From: Pseudolachnospira sp051055405
Lineage (GTDB): Bacteria > Bacillota > Clostridia > Lachnospirales > Lachnospiraceae
Reading direction: 5' to 3'
Length of the DNA: 64,000 nucleotides
NCBI RefSeq assembly: GCF_051055405.1
Contig: NZ_CP167068.1
Coordinates: 124,001 to 188,000 of the forward strand
Below the pieces are notes generated by a model. That model searched no databases. It was not told the DNA's origin and saw only the letters and a program-made list of their open reading frames with translations. Shown piece after piece: positions 25,031 through 34,518 of the stretch (position 1 is its first letter; each line of letters begins with the position of its first letter). A program made the position numbers and the translations under genes.

Positions 25031-26329
25031 ATGCAGTTGTATCTGAAAAATCTGGCGAAAAATTTAGTCAGCGGTGAAGAAGCTTATGTAAAACGTGTGA
25101 TGGATCTTCCTATCGAGAGAGAAGATTTTGATCTTCTCGACAAAACGGCCCAGGCGATTGGCGTGACGGAGCAGTTCCGCGATGTGATTGATACCTTCCA
25201 GACACCGGCGGGAGAGACGCCGGCAGGTTTTCAAGCAACCTACCAGATGGATGAAGAGAGAGTTCTTCGTGTGGATCTTAAGAGAAATATTTCTTATGAT
25301 AAGAACAGCCAGCTGCGTCCGACCAACGTGCTTTTCTCTGCGGACAGCGCAGATCCTTATCAGGTGGCCTCTATCAGCAATCTGATTGCAAATCTTACCT
25401 GCAACCCAGGAATTGTGTATGATCTTTTTATCAATAATCCTAAAGCAAATGTCGGGAATAAATTCAAAAATAGAGACGAAGTTATGGCGGAGATCGCCAG
25501 AATTCTTGGCCCTGGCTGCGACATCAGCGTAGAACTGAACAATCCGTTTGAGGAAGACTTCGGAAAACTTCTGGAAGAAGCAGAGAAGTTTAAGGAGATG
25601 TTCTCCAAATACCGTGTGGTAATCAAGATTCCTCACACCGGCGTAGTGAATCGTCAGAACATGGGACAGCTTTTGGAAGGTGATAAGAAACTGGATGTCC
25701 GCTATGATGATGTAAATGTAAAGGACGCTTTCTTGGGACATAATCTGGCGCTGAAGTTCCATGAGCACGGTTATCGTGTGAACTTTACCTTGATGTTCGA
25801 GCCGTACCAGACACAGTTGGCTCTGCAGGCGCGTCCTTACTTTATCAATTCCTTTATCCGTCATCGCCTGATTCAGTCTCAGGTGCTGAAGAAATACGTG
25901 GATATCTATCAGAGAAGCGGCGACGTTTCCGCATTGGAAGAGCTGAAAGAATATATGATGAAGAACGACTATCTGACCAAGGCAGATATGGGAAAAGACC
26001 TGAGCAGCATTTATAAGATTGCTTCCAACCTCGTGGCTTACCGCCACATCGGCGATGAAGAAGGTTCCGATGGACTGGATGGCATGAGACACAATCTGCG
26101 TGTGATGAAAAATTGCAATATGAAAGACACTCGTCTTATTGTTTGCTCCATGGAAGGTCCGCAGATGTATCCGGATATCGATAAGCTGCTGACAGAGCCG
26201 GAGTTCATGGATATGAATCAGAAAGTAGTCATTACGGCAGAACCGGAATATCTTGCCAGATTTAGCTCTACCAATCAGGTAATCAGCTATCAGAGAAGAT
26301 TCCTGAACGCAGCCAACGGTCAGTCGTAA
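25031..26329 (+). CDS. Transaldolase-like aldolase, extended N-terminus
   Basis: A 432-residue protein whose central and C-terminal part resembles the transaldolase/fructose-6-phosphate aldolase barrel. LFSADSADPYQV (101-112) and LTCNPGIVYD (122-131) match the first strands (compare TTNP), and VVIKIPHTG (196-204) carries the probable Schiff-base Lys199. NFTLMFEPYQTQLALQA and INSFIRHRL match the later strands. About 95 extra N-terminal residues and the total length are well outside the 215-330 of known members. First gene of the island, with GGCGGAGGG upstream. It may cleave or form a dihydroxyacetone-type bond; the substrate is unknown. Confidence 0.75.
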   Translation: MQLYLKNLAKNLVSGEEAYVKRVMDLPIEREDFDLLDKTAQAIGVTEQFRDVIDTFQTPAGETPAGFQATYQMDEERVLRVDLKRNISYDKNSQLRPTNVLFSADSADPYQVASISNLIANLTCNPGIVYDLFINNPKANVGNKFKNRDEVMAEIARILGPGCDISVELNNPFEEDFGKLLEEAEKFKEMFSKYRVVIKIPHTGVVNRQNMGQLLEGDKKLDVRYDDVNVKDAFLGHNLALKFHEHGYRVNFTLMFEPYQTQLALQARPYFINSFIRHRLIQSQVLKKYVDIYQRSGDVSALEELKEYMMKNDYLTKADMGKDLSSIYKIASNLVAYRHIGDEEGSDGLDGMRHNLRVMKNCNMKDTRLIVCSMEGPQMYPDIDKLLTEPEFMDMNQKVVITAEPEYLARFSSTNQVISYQRRFLNAANGQS

Positions 26330-26355
26330 CTTGAAAAAGAGAAGGGTGGAGAGCA

Positions 26356-27195
26356 ATGATGAAGAAAATCACCGTGGTAGACGCTCTAAAAGAGGCACGG
26401 GAAAACGCTTACGGCGTAGGAGCTTTTAATATCCTGGATTATACCACAGCCAGCGCAGTGATCGCCGCTGCGGAGATACATAAAAAACCCGTGATTCTTC
26501 AGACGTCGGTCGGTACGGTAAAATATTATGGCGCGAAGCGTTTGGGTTCGATGATTAATACCCTGAAATGTGACGCAAAGGTTCCGGTTTTTCTACATCT
26601 GGATCACTGCCGTTCTGTGGAATTTGCCAAGGAATGTGTGGACGCAGGTTGGGACAGCATTATGATTGACGCGTCTGCCTCTCCGTTAGAGGAAAATATT
26701 CAGATGACACGGGAAGCGGCGGATTACGCCCATTCCCGCGGCGTCTTTGCCGAAGGTGAGCTGGGCGTGATCGAGGGCGTAGAAGAAGAGATCAGCGCTG
26801 AGACAGGAAAGCTGGCGGATTACGAGGACTGCTTCAAATTCGTAGAAGAAAGCCATATTGATTTCTTCGCTCCGGCCATCGGTACGGCCCACGGCGTGTA
26901 TAAGAAAGCGCCGAAATTGAAGTTCGATTTGGTAGAAGCCTTGGGGAAAGAGATGGATCAGCCGATTGTGTGTCACGGCGGAACCGGACTTTCCGATGAG
27001 ACATTTCGCAGATTGATTACCTTGGGAATTGCAAAAGTAAATGTTTCCACTGCTTTAAAGCATGCTTATATGGACGCCGCGAAAGCGTATTTGGAAGAGG
27101 ATGGAGAGTCTTATGCACCGATGAAACTGATTGAGCGGCAATGGCAGGAAGTGCGGGATATGGCGAAGCGGTTGATCGCTGTGTTTGCCAACTGA
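26356..27195 (+). CDS. Class II aldolase (fructose/tagatose-bisphosphate aldolase family)
   Basis: A 279-residue zinc-dependent aldolase. VPVFLHLDHCRS contains the metal-binding His and catalytic Asp of the class II family, FAPAIGTAHGVYK a second His, and VCHGGTGLSDE the phosphate-binding loop with the third His. NVSTALKHA completes the phosphate site. ATG 26356 is followed directly by another ATG at 26359; either may be used. It would cleave a ketose phosphate or bisphosphate to dihydroxyacetone phosphate plus an aldehyde. Two different aldolases next to each other is unusual. Confidence 0.9.
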   Translation: MMKKITVVDALKEARENAYGVGAFNILDYTTASAVIAAAEIHKKPVILQTSVGTVKYYGAKRLGSMINTLKCDAKVPVFLHLDHCRSVEFAKECVDAGWDSIMIDASASPLEENIQMTREAADYAHSRGVFAEGELGVIEGVEEEISAETGKLADYEDCFKFVEESHIDFFAPAIGTAHGVYKKAPKLKFDLVEALGKEMDQPIVCHGGTGLSDETFRRLITLGIAKVNVSTALKHAYMDAAKAYLEEDGESYAPMKLIERQWQEVRDMAKRLIAVFAN

Positions 27196-27208
27196 AAGGA
27201 AGAAAGCG

Positions 27209-28147
27209 ATGAGCGAAGCAAATTTTGTCTGTGATCTGCATGGGCATACCAATCGTTCGGATGGCAATGATACGCCGGCGGAATTCCTACAGCATGCAGC
27301 GGCAAGGAAAATGAAGATCGTAGCCATTACCGATCATGATAAGATTCCTCCAAAATCGGTCATGGTGGACGGCCGTGAGATCGATATTCTGGAATACGCG
27401 GATTCTCTGGGACTGAAACTGATTTTGGGAACGGAGGTTTCCTGCGAGACAGAAATTGAAGAAGTACATTTGGTTTGCTTTCACTGTAACTGGCAAGCAC
27501 CGTTTTTTCGGGAACTGGATGATTTTACCGTCCGCAGTAAGGTGAACAGCTATAAAAAATTGCTGGAACGCCTGGACGAGATGGGAATGCCGATGACATG
27601 GGAGGAAGTTCTTCGCGTAGGCGGCAGTCCGGTTCCAGAGACAGAAGTTCAGAAAAAAATGATTTTTAATCTGATGGCAGACAAGGGCTATGTCAGCGAT
27701 TGGAGAGAAGCAAAGCTTTTGGTAAAGCGAAATCCCAATTTAACCATTTATCGAAAAAAGCCGGCGGCGGCCGATGTGATCCATGAGATCCATCGCCAGG
27801 GAGGGATTGTCATTCTGGCGCATCCTTATCTGGTGGGAGAAGAAGTAGATTATCATGGACAGACGATTCGCCGCAAAGATTTCATCGATCAGTTGATTTT
27901 TGAGGGGCTGGATGGAATCGAAGGCAGATATACCTACGATAAAACCAGTTACAATGGGCGGATGAGCAAATTCGAGATTTATACGGAGGTAGTTTCCCAG
28001 TATGGGGGACGAATCCCGATCATTTCCGGAGGCTCAGACTACCATGCAGATGGAAAAAAAGGCGTATCGGATCCGCGGGATATCGGAGAATGCGGATTGA
28101 CAGAAAGTGAATTTTATCGAAATCCTATTTTAGCAGGATTGATTTGA
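27209..28147 (+). CDS. PHP-domain metal-dependent phosphoesterase
   Basis: A 312-residue PHP protein. The N-terminal metal motif is CDLHGHTNRSDGNDTPAEF, followed by AITDHDKIP, GTEVSCE, ILAHPYL and SGGSDYHADGK, which together give the His/Asp ligands of a trinuclear site, as in YciV/TrpH-like phosphoesterases. ATG 27209 with AAAGGAAG upstream is chosen over the frame from 27185. It may remove phosphate from an intermediate or be a nuclease-like enzyme; in this operon a small-molecule phosphoesterase is more likely. Confidence 0.85.
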   Translation: MSEANFVCDLHGHTNRSDGNDTPAEFLQHAAARKMKIVAITDHDKIPPKSVMVDGREIDILEYADSLGLKLILGTEVSCETEIEEVHLVCFHCNWQAPFFRELDDFTVRSKVNSYKKLLERLDEMGMPMTWEEVLRVGGSPVPETEVQKKMIFNLMADKGYVSDWREAKLLVKRNPNLTIYRKKPAAADVIHEIHRQGGIVILAHPYLVGEEVDYHGQTIRRKDFIDQLIFEGLDGIEGRYTYDKTSYNGRMSKFEIYTEVVSQYGGRIPIISGGSDYHADGKKGVSDPRDIGECGLTESEFYRNPILAGLI

Positions 28148-28163
28148 AGAGGAGAGAGCCCAG

Positions 28164-29486
28164 ATGTTTTTATCCGTCGATTTTGGAACTTCGGCTGTAA
28201 AAGCGGCGATTGTCAATGAAGAAGGAAAGATCCTTTGCCATAGTAAGGCGGATTATTCTTATCTGATATTGCCGGGGGAGAAAAACGAGCTGCGTGTGGA
28301 AGATCTGATGGGGGCTTTTTATCAAGCCGCCGCAGGGCTCCCTTCGGAGCTTAAAAAAAAGGTGGAGACGGTATGTTACGATACATTCTCCCCTTCTTTG
28401 ATTTTTTTAGATCGCTCCGGGAATCTCTTATATCCGAATATTATTACTCATCTGGACCGGCGCAGCCGGGCGCAGACGGAGTATATTAGTAAGACGTTTG
28501 GAAATACTGCCTATATGAATATCAGCGGAATCTATCCGTTTCCTGGCGGATGTTCCGCGATGACACTGCTTTGGTTCCGGGAAAATATGCCGGAAGTGCT
28601 TGAAAAATCCTATGCAGTCGGCCATTTGACCACATTGATCCACTATCTGCTTACAGGAAACATCATGGTTGACTTTGTGAACGCTTCTATGCTGGGCGTT
28701 TACGAAACCACCACTCAAGGCGGATGGTCCAAGGAATTGCTGAATGCCTTTGAACTTCCGGAAGCGATTTTTCCGGAAATTCTGGCCCCTGGAACATTAG
28801 GCGGAAGCTTGAAAAAAGATATCGCTTTTAAGCTGGGGGTAAGAGAAGGAATTTCTGTGTGCGTGGGTACCAATGATGTGGCGGCGGCTCAGATGGGAGC
28901 TGGAAATCAGAGCAGTGGCTGCATGATGAATACGACTGGCTCATCGGAAATTATATCGGTTCTGACCGACCAGCCACGGACAGATCCAGGGTATTATTTG
29001 CGGAATGCCGCTCTTCCTGGACTGTGGCAGATTTTTGCGATTACCTGCGGTGGCTTTGGTGTCGATTGGTTTTGGCGTCAGTTCTGTCAGGAAATGACCA
29101 GAGAAGAATTTTACAAATTTGAAGAAGAGCAAATTAACCGTTATCTGGAAGTGGGTTCGGAAGGCGTATGGTTTGAACCGTATCTGTCTGGAGACCGCCA
29201 GAGCTTGGAAAAGAAGACGGGCGCTTTTCATGGATTGACTTTGGGAACCACAAAGGGACAGATGCTGGTGGCCTATTTGGCAGCGATTCAGGATGTCATC
29301 TATGGAACCGTGGAGAAAGCGGCCAAACAGATTCCCCTGAAATCCGTGGTAAAGGTATCCGGCGGCATGGCTACGGAGTCTTACCTCAATTTAAAGAAGA
29401 AGCTGTATCCTAATTACCAGCTTCAGATGACAGAGGAATGCCCGATTTTGGGCAATGTGGAACTGGCAAAATATTATCTGAGATAA
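28164..29486 (+). CDS. FGGY-family carbohydrate kinase
   Basis: Phosphorylates a sugar or polyol with ATP. The N-terminal phosphate loop is FLSVDFGTSAVKAAI, THLDRRS lies at the sugar-binding cleft, and ISVCVGTNDVAAAQMGAG contains the catalytic-Asp region (GTNDVAA). MMNTTGSSEII and KVSGGMATESYL are the adenosine-site segments of the family. At 440 residues it is shorter than the usual 480-520, mostly by reduced loops. It follows the PHP gene by 16 bases. It probably makes the phosphorylated substrate for one of the aldolases. Confidence 0.88.
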   Translation: MFLSVDFGTSAVKAAIVNEEGKILCHSKADYSYLILPGEKNELRVEDLMGAFYQAAAGLPSELKKKVETVCYDTFSPSLIFLDRSGNLLYPNIITHLDRRSRAQTEYISKTFGNTAYMNISGIYPFPGGCSAMTLLWFRENMPEVLEKSYAVGHLTTLIHYLLTGNIMVDFVNASMLGVYETTTQGGWSKELLNAFELPEAIFPEILAPGTLGGSLKKDIAFKLGVREGISVCVGTNDVAAAQMGAGNQSSGCMMNTTGSSEIISVLTDQPRTDPGYYLRNAALPGLWQIFAITCGGFGVDWFWRQFCQEMTREEFYKFEEEQINRYLEVGSEGVWFEPYLSGDRQSLEKKTGAFHGLTLGTTKGQMLVAYLAAIQDVIYGTVEKAAKQIPLKSVVKVSGGMATESYLNLKKKLYPNYQLQMTEECPILGNVELAKYYLR

Positions 29487-29499
29487 GAGGTGCTGGCAG

Positions 29500-30408
29500 A
29501 TGAAAAAGTTAGAAGGAGTTCTGATACCGGCGGTAACCCCCTTTGATGACAGCGGCGCTTTGCGCTTGGACTGGCTGAGGGAAAATTATGAAAGATGGAA
29601 TCGCACGGATGTAAATGGCTGTATGGCTCTTGGCAGCAATGGCGAGTATCGGGCCCTTGATGATGAGGAATCCTTGGCGGTGATCAAAGCGGCAGGGGAA
29701 ACTCTTTCGGAGGAAAAGATTTTTATGGCTGGCATTGCCAGAGAATCTTTGTACCAAACCCTTTGTTTCCTTCGGCGTTTGCAGCAGGAAAAAGTACGGA
29801 TTGATTATGCCAGCGTTTTGACGCCTTGTTATTTTAAAAACGCGATGACGGATGAGGCTTTGATCGATTATTTTACCACGGTTGCCAATGAAAGCCCTTA
29901 TCCAGTAGTGCTCTACTGTGCCCCCGGTTTTGCCAACGGGGTATGTATCTCAGTGGAAGCGGTGAAAGTTCTGGCGGACCATCCGAATATTGTTGGAATT
30001 AAAGATACGTCGCCGGACATGATGACGCAGTATTTACAGGCCGTTGGCGGCAGGGAGGACTTTGCCGTATTCTCTGGAACCTTAGGGATGACGATGACCT
30101 GTTTAGCTGGCGGCGGGCAGGGAGGCGTACTCTCTTCCGCCAATTATTTCCCTGAAGTTTGCGCTAGACTTTATCAGATTTTCCGTGAAGAAGGCCTTTC
30201 GGCGGCAACAGACTTCTTTACACAACTAAAGGGCCTGATAAAGGAAACGGGCGGCAGAGCAGGAATTGCCGGAGTGAAAGCAACCATGAATCTGATGGGC
30301 TTTCATGGCGGTGTTCCGAGAAAACCGGTATTACCGTGCTCCTTAGAGGAACAGGCGGCCATTGCAGCCTGTATCGACCAGAGGAAGGATTTCATCCTGG
30401 GGAAATGA
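29500..30408 (+). CDS. DapA/NanA-family lyase or synthase
   Basis: A 302-residue Schiff-base aldolase of the dihydrodipicolinate synthase family. GVLIPAVTPFDDSG starts the barrel, ALGSNGEY matches the GTTGE phosphate/carboxylate loop, VVLYCAPGF contains the conserved Tyr, and IVGIKDTSPDM the Schiff-base Lys. The GSNGEY variant and its place in a catabolic operon argue against lysine synthesis and for cleaving a 2-keto acid to pyruvate plus an aldehyde, as in NanA or keto-deoxy-sugar-acid aldolases. The exact substrate is unknown. Confidence 0.88.
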   Translation: MKKLEGVLIPAVTPFDDSGALRLDWLRENYERWNRTDVNGCMALGSNGEYRALDDEESLAVIKAAGETLSEEKIFMAGIARESLYQTLCFLRRLQQEKVRIDYASVLTPCYFKNAMTDEALIDYFTTVANESPYPVVLYCAPGFANGVCISVEAVKVLADHPNIVGIKDTSPDMMTQYLQAVGGREDFAVFSGTLGMTMTCLAGGGQGGVLSSANYFPEVCARLYQIFREEGLSAATDFFTQLKGLIKETGGRAGIAGVKATMNLMGFHGGVPRKPVLPCSLEEQAAIAACIDQRKDFILGK

Positions 30409-30466
30409 TTTGGAACGCGTAAACGCACAATGTGCATTTATAAGAAAAAGAAGGAGGAAATTGGGA

Positions 30467-32200
30467 ATGAAGAAGTTCAAAAAGTGCTTATGTTTCATGA
30501 TGAGCACAGCGATGGCAGTAACCATGTTGACTGCCTGTGGAGGTGGACAGACGGCTGACACGACAGCAGCTGCCAATGGAGGCGGAGAGCCTGGTAATGC
30601 GGCAACAGAAGCGCAGCAGCAGCCTTCCGGAGCAGAAAAAGAGAGCTGTGTCAAAGTAAGCGTATCGGAAACCCCCAATCTGGACCCCGCAGTAGCTACT
30701 AGTAACTCCGAAAATATCGCGATGGTAAACATCTACGATAGTCTGGTGTACCCTGACAGCTCCGTGGAAAGCGGCGTAGTTGGCAGAATCGCCGACAGCT
30801 GGGAAGCAAGCGCAGACGGCTTGACTTATACCTTTAAGCTGAAACAGGGAATCAAATTCCACAATGGCGATGAGCTGACAGCAGCGGATGTCGTGTATTC
30901 GATGGATCGTTTCCTGACTATCGGCGAAGGCAATTCCTATGTATTTGAGGGTTATATTGAGCCCGGCAATACGGAAGCTACGGATGATTACACAGTAGTA
31001 TTCCATCTGAGCCAGCCTTTCGGACCGTTTGCAAACGCCCTGGTACGTCTGTATATTCTGAACAGCAAACAGGTAGAAGCGAATGAGGATAAGTCCGTTA
31101 CCACCTATGGCGATCATGGTGACTACGGAAAAGCTTGGCTGATCTCCAATGACGCTGGATCCGGCGCTTACATGGTGAAGACTCTGGTACAGCAGGATTA
31201 TTTATACGCCGAGAAGTTTGACGATTGGTTTGTAGGCTGGAAGAGCGACATTGCTCCGGAAGCCTTCAAGCTGCTGGCAGTCAGCGAGGCAACCACCATC
31301 CGTACGATGATGAACAGCAGAGAGCTGGATATCACCGATACCTGGCAGAGTACGGAAACCCTGGACGCTCTGAGCAAGATCGACGGCGTTTCCATTGCTA
31401 CCTACAGCAATACCCTGTCTTATCACATGTATTACAACAACCAGGCTGCGCCTTTGGACGACATCAATGTCCGCCGTGCGCTGAACTGCTTGGTAGATTA
31501 TGAAACGATCTGCAACAACATTCTGCTGGATTCCACTCCTTTGGAAGGATTGGCTCCCGCTTCGATGGCTGGTTATGCGAAAACCTCTACTTTTACCTAT
31601 GATGTAGAGAAAGCAAAAGAGTATCTGGCTGCTTCTAAGTATGCCGATAACTATCAGGATTACCCGATCGAGATCGTGGTAAACTCCGACGTAGCCGATC
31701 TGGAGAAGATTGCTCTGTTGCTGCAGGCTTCTGCACAGCAGGTTGGTATCAAGATTGAAATTTCTAAGGCACCTTGGGTTTCTCTGATCGATAAGATGGG
31801 AAGCGTAGAGACTTCTCCTCAGATTACGATGATCAACTTTGGTTCTCCGGTAGGTGATGTGGGAACTCTGATTCAGAGCCGTTACTCGAAGACCACCCAG
31901 GGAACCTGGAACAACGGCGAGTGGCTGGATGATGAGAAGATGGAAGCTGATCTGAAGGATGCGCTTTTGACGGTAGACGATGCAGAGCGTAATCAGAAAT
32001 ATGCGGCTCTTCAGAACTATATCGTAGACGAGCTGTGCCCGAGCTGCTTCCTTTGCAGCCTGGCTGAGCGCTGCGCTTACCAGAGCGGATATCTTACCTG
32101 GAGCTTTATCGAAGATACACCGGCCGGTGAAGTAGCGACTGCTGCCAATGGTTACACGGTAATCTTCTCGGATATGGAATATCATCTGGATAAGAAATAA
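30467..32200 (+). CDS. ABC transporter substrate-binding lipoprotein (Opp/Dpp, SBP family 5)
   Basis: An extracellular binding protein for oligopeptides, dipeptides or related compounds. The signal peptide ends in the lipobox LTAC with Cys24, then a low-complexity linker (GGGQTADTTAAANGGGEPG). Family segments follow: VSETPNLDPAVATSNSEN, ADSWEASADGLTYTFKLK and GIKFHNGDELTAADVVYSMDR. ATG 30467 follows AAGGAGG; the frame from 30362 overlaps the lyase gene. The 577 residues are normal. Codons are of the highly expressed type and a hairpin after the gene may hold down the permease genes, as usual for such operons. Confidence 0.94.
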   Translation: MKKFKKCLCFMMSTAMAVTMLTACGGGQTADTTAAANGGGEPGNAATEAQQQPSGAEKESCVKVSVSETPNLDPAVATSNSENIAMVNIYDSLVYPDSSVESGVVGRIADSWEASADGLTYTFKLKQGIKFHNGDELTAADVVYSMDRFLTIGEGNSYVFEGYIEPGNTEATDDYTVVFHLSQPFGPFANALVRLYILNSKQVEANEDKSVTTYGDHGDYGKAWLISNDAGSGAYMVKTLVQQDYLYAEKFDDWFVGWKSDIAPEAFKLLAVSEATTIRTMMNSRELDITDTWQSTETLDALSKIDGVSIATYSNTLSYHMYYNNQAAPLDDINVRRALNCLVDYETICNNILLDSTPLEGLAPASMAGYAKTSTFTYDVEKAKEYLAASKYADNYQDYPIEIVVNSDVADLEKIALLLQASAQQVGIKIEISKAPWVSLIDKMGSVETSPQITMINFGSPVGDVGTLIQSRYSKTTQGTWNNGEWLDDEKMEADLKDALLTVDDAERNQKYAALQNYIVDELCPSCFLCSLAERCAYQSGYLTWSFIEDTPAGEVATAANGYTVIFSDMEYHLDKK

Positions 32201-32261
32201 GACAACCTACTGTATTTTTCGATAGCACATAAGATAAAAGTAAGGAAACATGTACAAAAGA

Positions 32262-32320
32262 TGATGGGTAAAGGGGCCGTGCAGGCATTCAGGCTTTTCG
32301 CTCGGCCCCTTTGCATCTTT
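32262..32320 (+). terminator. Partial terminator after the binding-protein gene
   Basis: AAAGGGGCCG (32270-32279) pairs with CGGCCCCTTT (32303-32312); outer AAGATG and CATCTT add to the stem. No strong T-run follows, so some readthrough to the permease genes is likely. Confidence 0.6.
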
Positions 32321-32601
32321 ACCGGAAGGTGACGTGATACAAATCCATATTGGAATGAGATTTTAGCAACAAAAATAGTTTTTAGATTTGTTCCTGCCGT
32401 ACATTGAAAGAAGACGGTATGATCCTTTAAAATATTTGATGTGGAAAGAAAATACCACGATTAAAAGAAAGAAAACAGAATTATCCATAGTGATTTTAAA
32501 TAAGAAGAAATCACAGAAATGAATTTAAAAAATTTGCGACAACGAAAAATAGGAGCCTTCTGTAAGGTTGTGACTGAAAAGGAAAGGAGGGATAAAACGC
32601 A
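32321..32601 (+). other. Gap before the permease genes with a candidate promoter
   Basis: No gene is seen in this AT-rich stretch. TTGAAA (32404-32409) and TAAAAT (32428-32433) with an 18-base spacer form a possible internal promoter for the permease and ATPase genes. Ribosome site GGAGGG precedes 32602. Confidence 0.4.
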
Positions 32602-33615
32602 ATGGCAAAATTCTTATTAAAGCGGATATTCATGGGAATCTTCGTGCTGCTGGGAACGTCGATCCTGATCTTTACGATCGCCCGGGTCGTTCCCGGAGAC
32701 GTAGCGACCATTGCCCTGGGAAGCCGTGCGTCGGAGGCAGCGAAAGAAACGCTGCGCCAGGAGATGAACCTTTATGACCCGCTGCCGGTACAGTACGTGA
32801 AGTGGCTGGGCCGTGTAGTCCAGGGGGACTTTGGAAACTCCTTTATCACCAAGCGCGCCGTAGTAGATGATGTCGTTCAGTTTTTCCCCGCTACGTTGGA
32901 ATTGATCTTATTGACTGGTGTTCTTATCGTGGGAGGCTCTTTTATATTGGGAATCCTTGCGGCAAAGCACAAGAATACCTGGATCGATGGAATCATCCGG
33001 ATATTTTCCTACATAGGCGTGGCGCTTCCCGCATTCGTAGTGGGAGTGCTGCTGCTGCTCTTGTTCGGATATGTGGTGCCGGTGATCCCGGTGTTAGGGC
33101 GCTTAAGCAGCAGTATGGCGCCGCCGACGCATATCACAGGACTCTTTGTGTTGGACGGTCTGCTGACAGGCCAGTTTTCCGTGGCATGGGATGCCTTTTT
33201 GCATCTGCTGCTGCCGGCGCTGTCGCTTGCGATCGGGCCGATCGTACAGGATGCGCGTGTGCTGCGTTCGTCGATGGTAGACAACTCGACGAGAGAATAC
33301 ATGGCGGTATCCACAGGCCATGGACTGCCGGGAGGAGTATTGACGAAGAAATATCTGCTGCGTCCGTCGGCGACGTCGGCAGTAACGGTAATCGGAATGG
33401 ACTTTGCGTCGCTGCTTGGAAATGCGTTTCTGGTAGAAAAGATCTTTAACTGGCCGGGGATTTCGAGATACGGAATCAACGCGATGTTAAACAAAGACTT
33501 AAACGCAATCTGTGCGGTAGTGTTGATCATAGGGGTGCTCTTCTTTATGGTAAACCTGGCGGTAGACCTGATCATAGCGGCCCTGGATCCCCGCATGAGA
33601 ATAGGAGGCAAATAG
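32602..33615 (+). CDS. ABC transporter permease, Opp/Dpp B type
   Basis: Inner-membrane permease of 337 residues with six predicted membrane segments. The N-terminal LLKRIFMGIFVLLGTSILIFTI and the VVPGDVA segment are typical of the B subunit, as is the LRSSMVDNSTREYM coupling loop followed by AVSTGHGLPGGVLTKKYLLRP. It works with the next permease and the two ATPases to import the ligand of the lipoprotein. The stop overlaps the GTG start of the next gene. Codon choice shifts along the gene to the CG-ending style that dominates the following three genes. Confidence 0.93.
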   Translation: MAKFLLKRIFMGIFVLLGTSILIFTIARVVPGDVATIALGSRASEAAKETLRQEMNLYDPLPVQYVKWLGRVVQGDFGNSFITKRAVVDDVVQFFPATLELILLTGVLIVGGSFILGILAAKHKNTWIDGIIRIFSYIGVALPAFVVGVLLLLLFGYVVPVIPVLGRLSSSMAPPTHITGLFVLDGLLTGQFSVAWDAFLHLLLPALSLAIGPIVQDARVLRSSMVDNSTREYMAVSTGHGLPGGVLTKKYLLRPSATSAVTVIGMDFASLLGNAFLVEKIFNWPGISRYGINAMLNKDLNAICAVVLIIGVLFFMVNLAVDLIIAALDPRMRIGGK

Positions 33616-34517
33616 TGGAAAAGACTTCAGAAACGAAAAAGAAGAAGGGCCTGCTGTCTCCCTCGACGAAAGAGAACTTAAAGATCTATCGATATAAATT
33701 CACAAGAAACAAGCTGTCGGTATTCGGATTGATCCTGGTGCTGGTATCGATCTTCTTCGCGGTATTTGCGGAGGTGATAGCGCCGTACCCGGAAAGCATC
33801 GGAAGCTTTGTGGACTATGCGAACGCAAGCCTGGCGCCGAGTATGGAGCATTTCTTCGGAACGGACCAGATGGGAAGAGACGTATTCTCCCGTGTGCTGT
33901 ACGGATTCCGTGGAGCGCTGATCATGAGCGTGGTGGTGTTAGCGATCTCGGTGCCGGTGGGAACGATTTTGGGACTGATCGCAGGATATTACCATGGAAC
34001 GAAGATCGACGCGGTGATCATGCGGATATCGGATATCTTCTTATCGGTGCCGTCGCTGATCCTGGCGCTTTGTATCGCATCGATCCTAAAGCCGAACATG
34101 ATGAACTCGATGCTTGCGGTAACGATCATGTGGTGGCCGTGGTACACGAGACTGGTGTATGGAAACGCGTCGTCGATCTCAGAGGAATACTTTGTGAAGA
34201 ACGCGGAGATGATAGGAGCGTCGAAAGCGCACATCCTGTTTAAAGAGATCCTGCCGAACTGCCTGTCGCCGATCTTCACGAAGATGGCGTTAGACGTAGG
34301 GTGGGTAATCCTGATGGGAGCGTCGTTAAGCTTCGTAGGATTAGGAGAGCAGCCGCCGACGCCGGCGTTTGGGCAGATGATCTCAGACGGAGCGTCGCTG
34401 ATGCCGGACGTATGGTGGATGACGATCTTCCCGGCAGCGGGAGTAGCGTTTGTAATCCTGGGATTCAACTTCTTAGGAGACGGAATCCGTGACATGTTTG
34501 ATAAAGGAGGGCACTAA
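33615..34517 (+). CDS. ABC transporter permease, Opp/Dpp C type
   Basis: Second membrane subunit, 300 residues. GTG start at 33615 overlaps the TAG of the B gene, with AGGAGG just upstream. The HFFGTDQMGRDVFSRVLYG segment and the EYFVKNAEMIGASKAHILFKEI coupling loop are hallmarks of DppC/OppC. Six membrane segments are expected. Codon use is strongly skewed: nearly every Thr is ACG and TCG is the commonest Ser codon, unlike the flanking enzyme genes. Confidence 0.93.
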   Translation: MEKTSETKKKKGLLSPSTKENLKIYRYKFTRNKLSVFGLILVLVSIFFAVFAEVIAPYPESIGSFVDYANASLAPSMEHFFGTDQMGRDVFSRVLYGFRGALIMSVVVLAISVPVGTILGLIAGYYHGTKIDAVIMRISDIFLSVPSLILALCIASILKPNMMNSMLAVTIMWWPWYTRLVYGNASSISEEYFVKNAEMIGASKAHILFKEILPNCLSPIFTKMALDVGWVILMGASLSFVGLGEQPPTPAFGQMISDGASLMPDVWWMTIFPAAGVAFVILGFNFLGDGIRDMFDKGGH

Positions 34518-34518
34518 G

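Noticed and set aside
25064..26356. Minus-strand frame of 430 codons over the transaldolase-like gene
   Set aside because: The plus-strand frame has a ribosome site, promoter and aldolase motifs; the minus frame has none.
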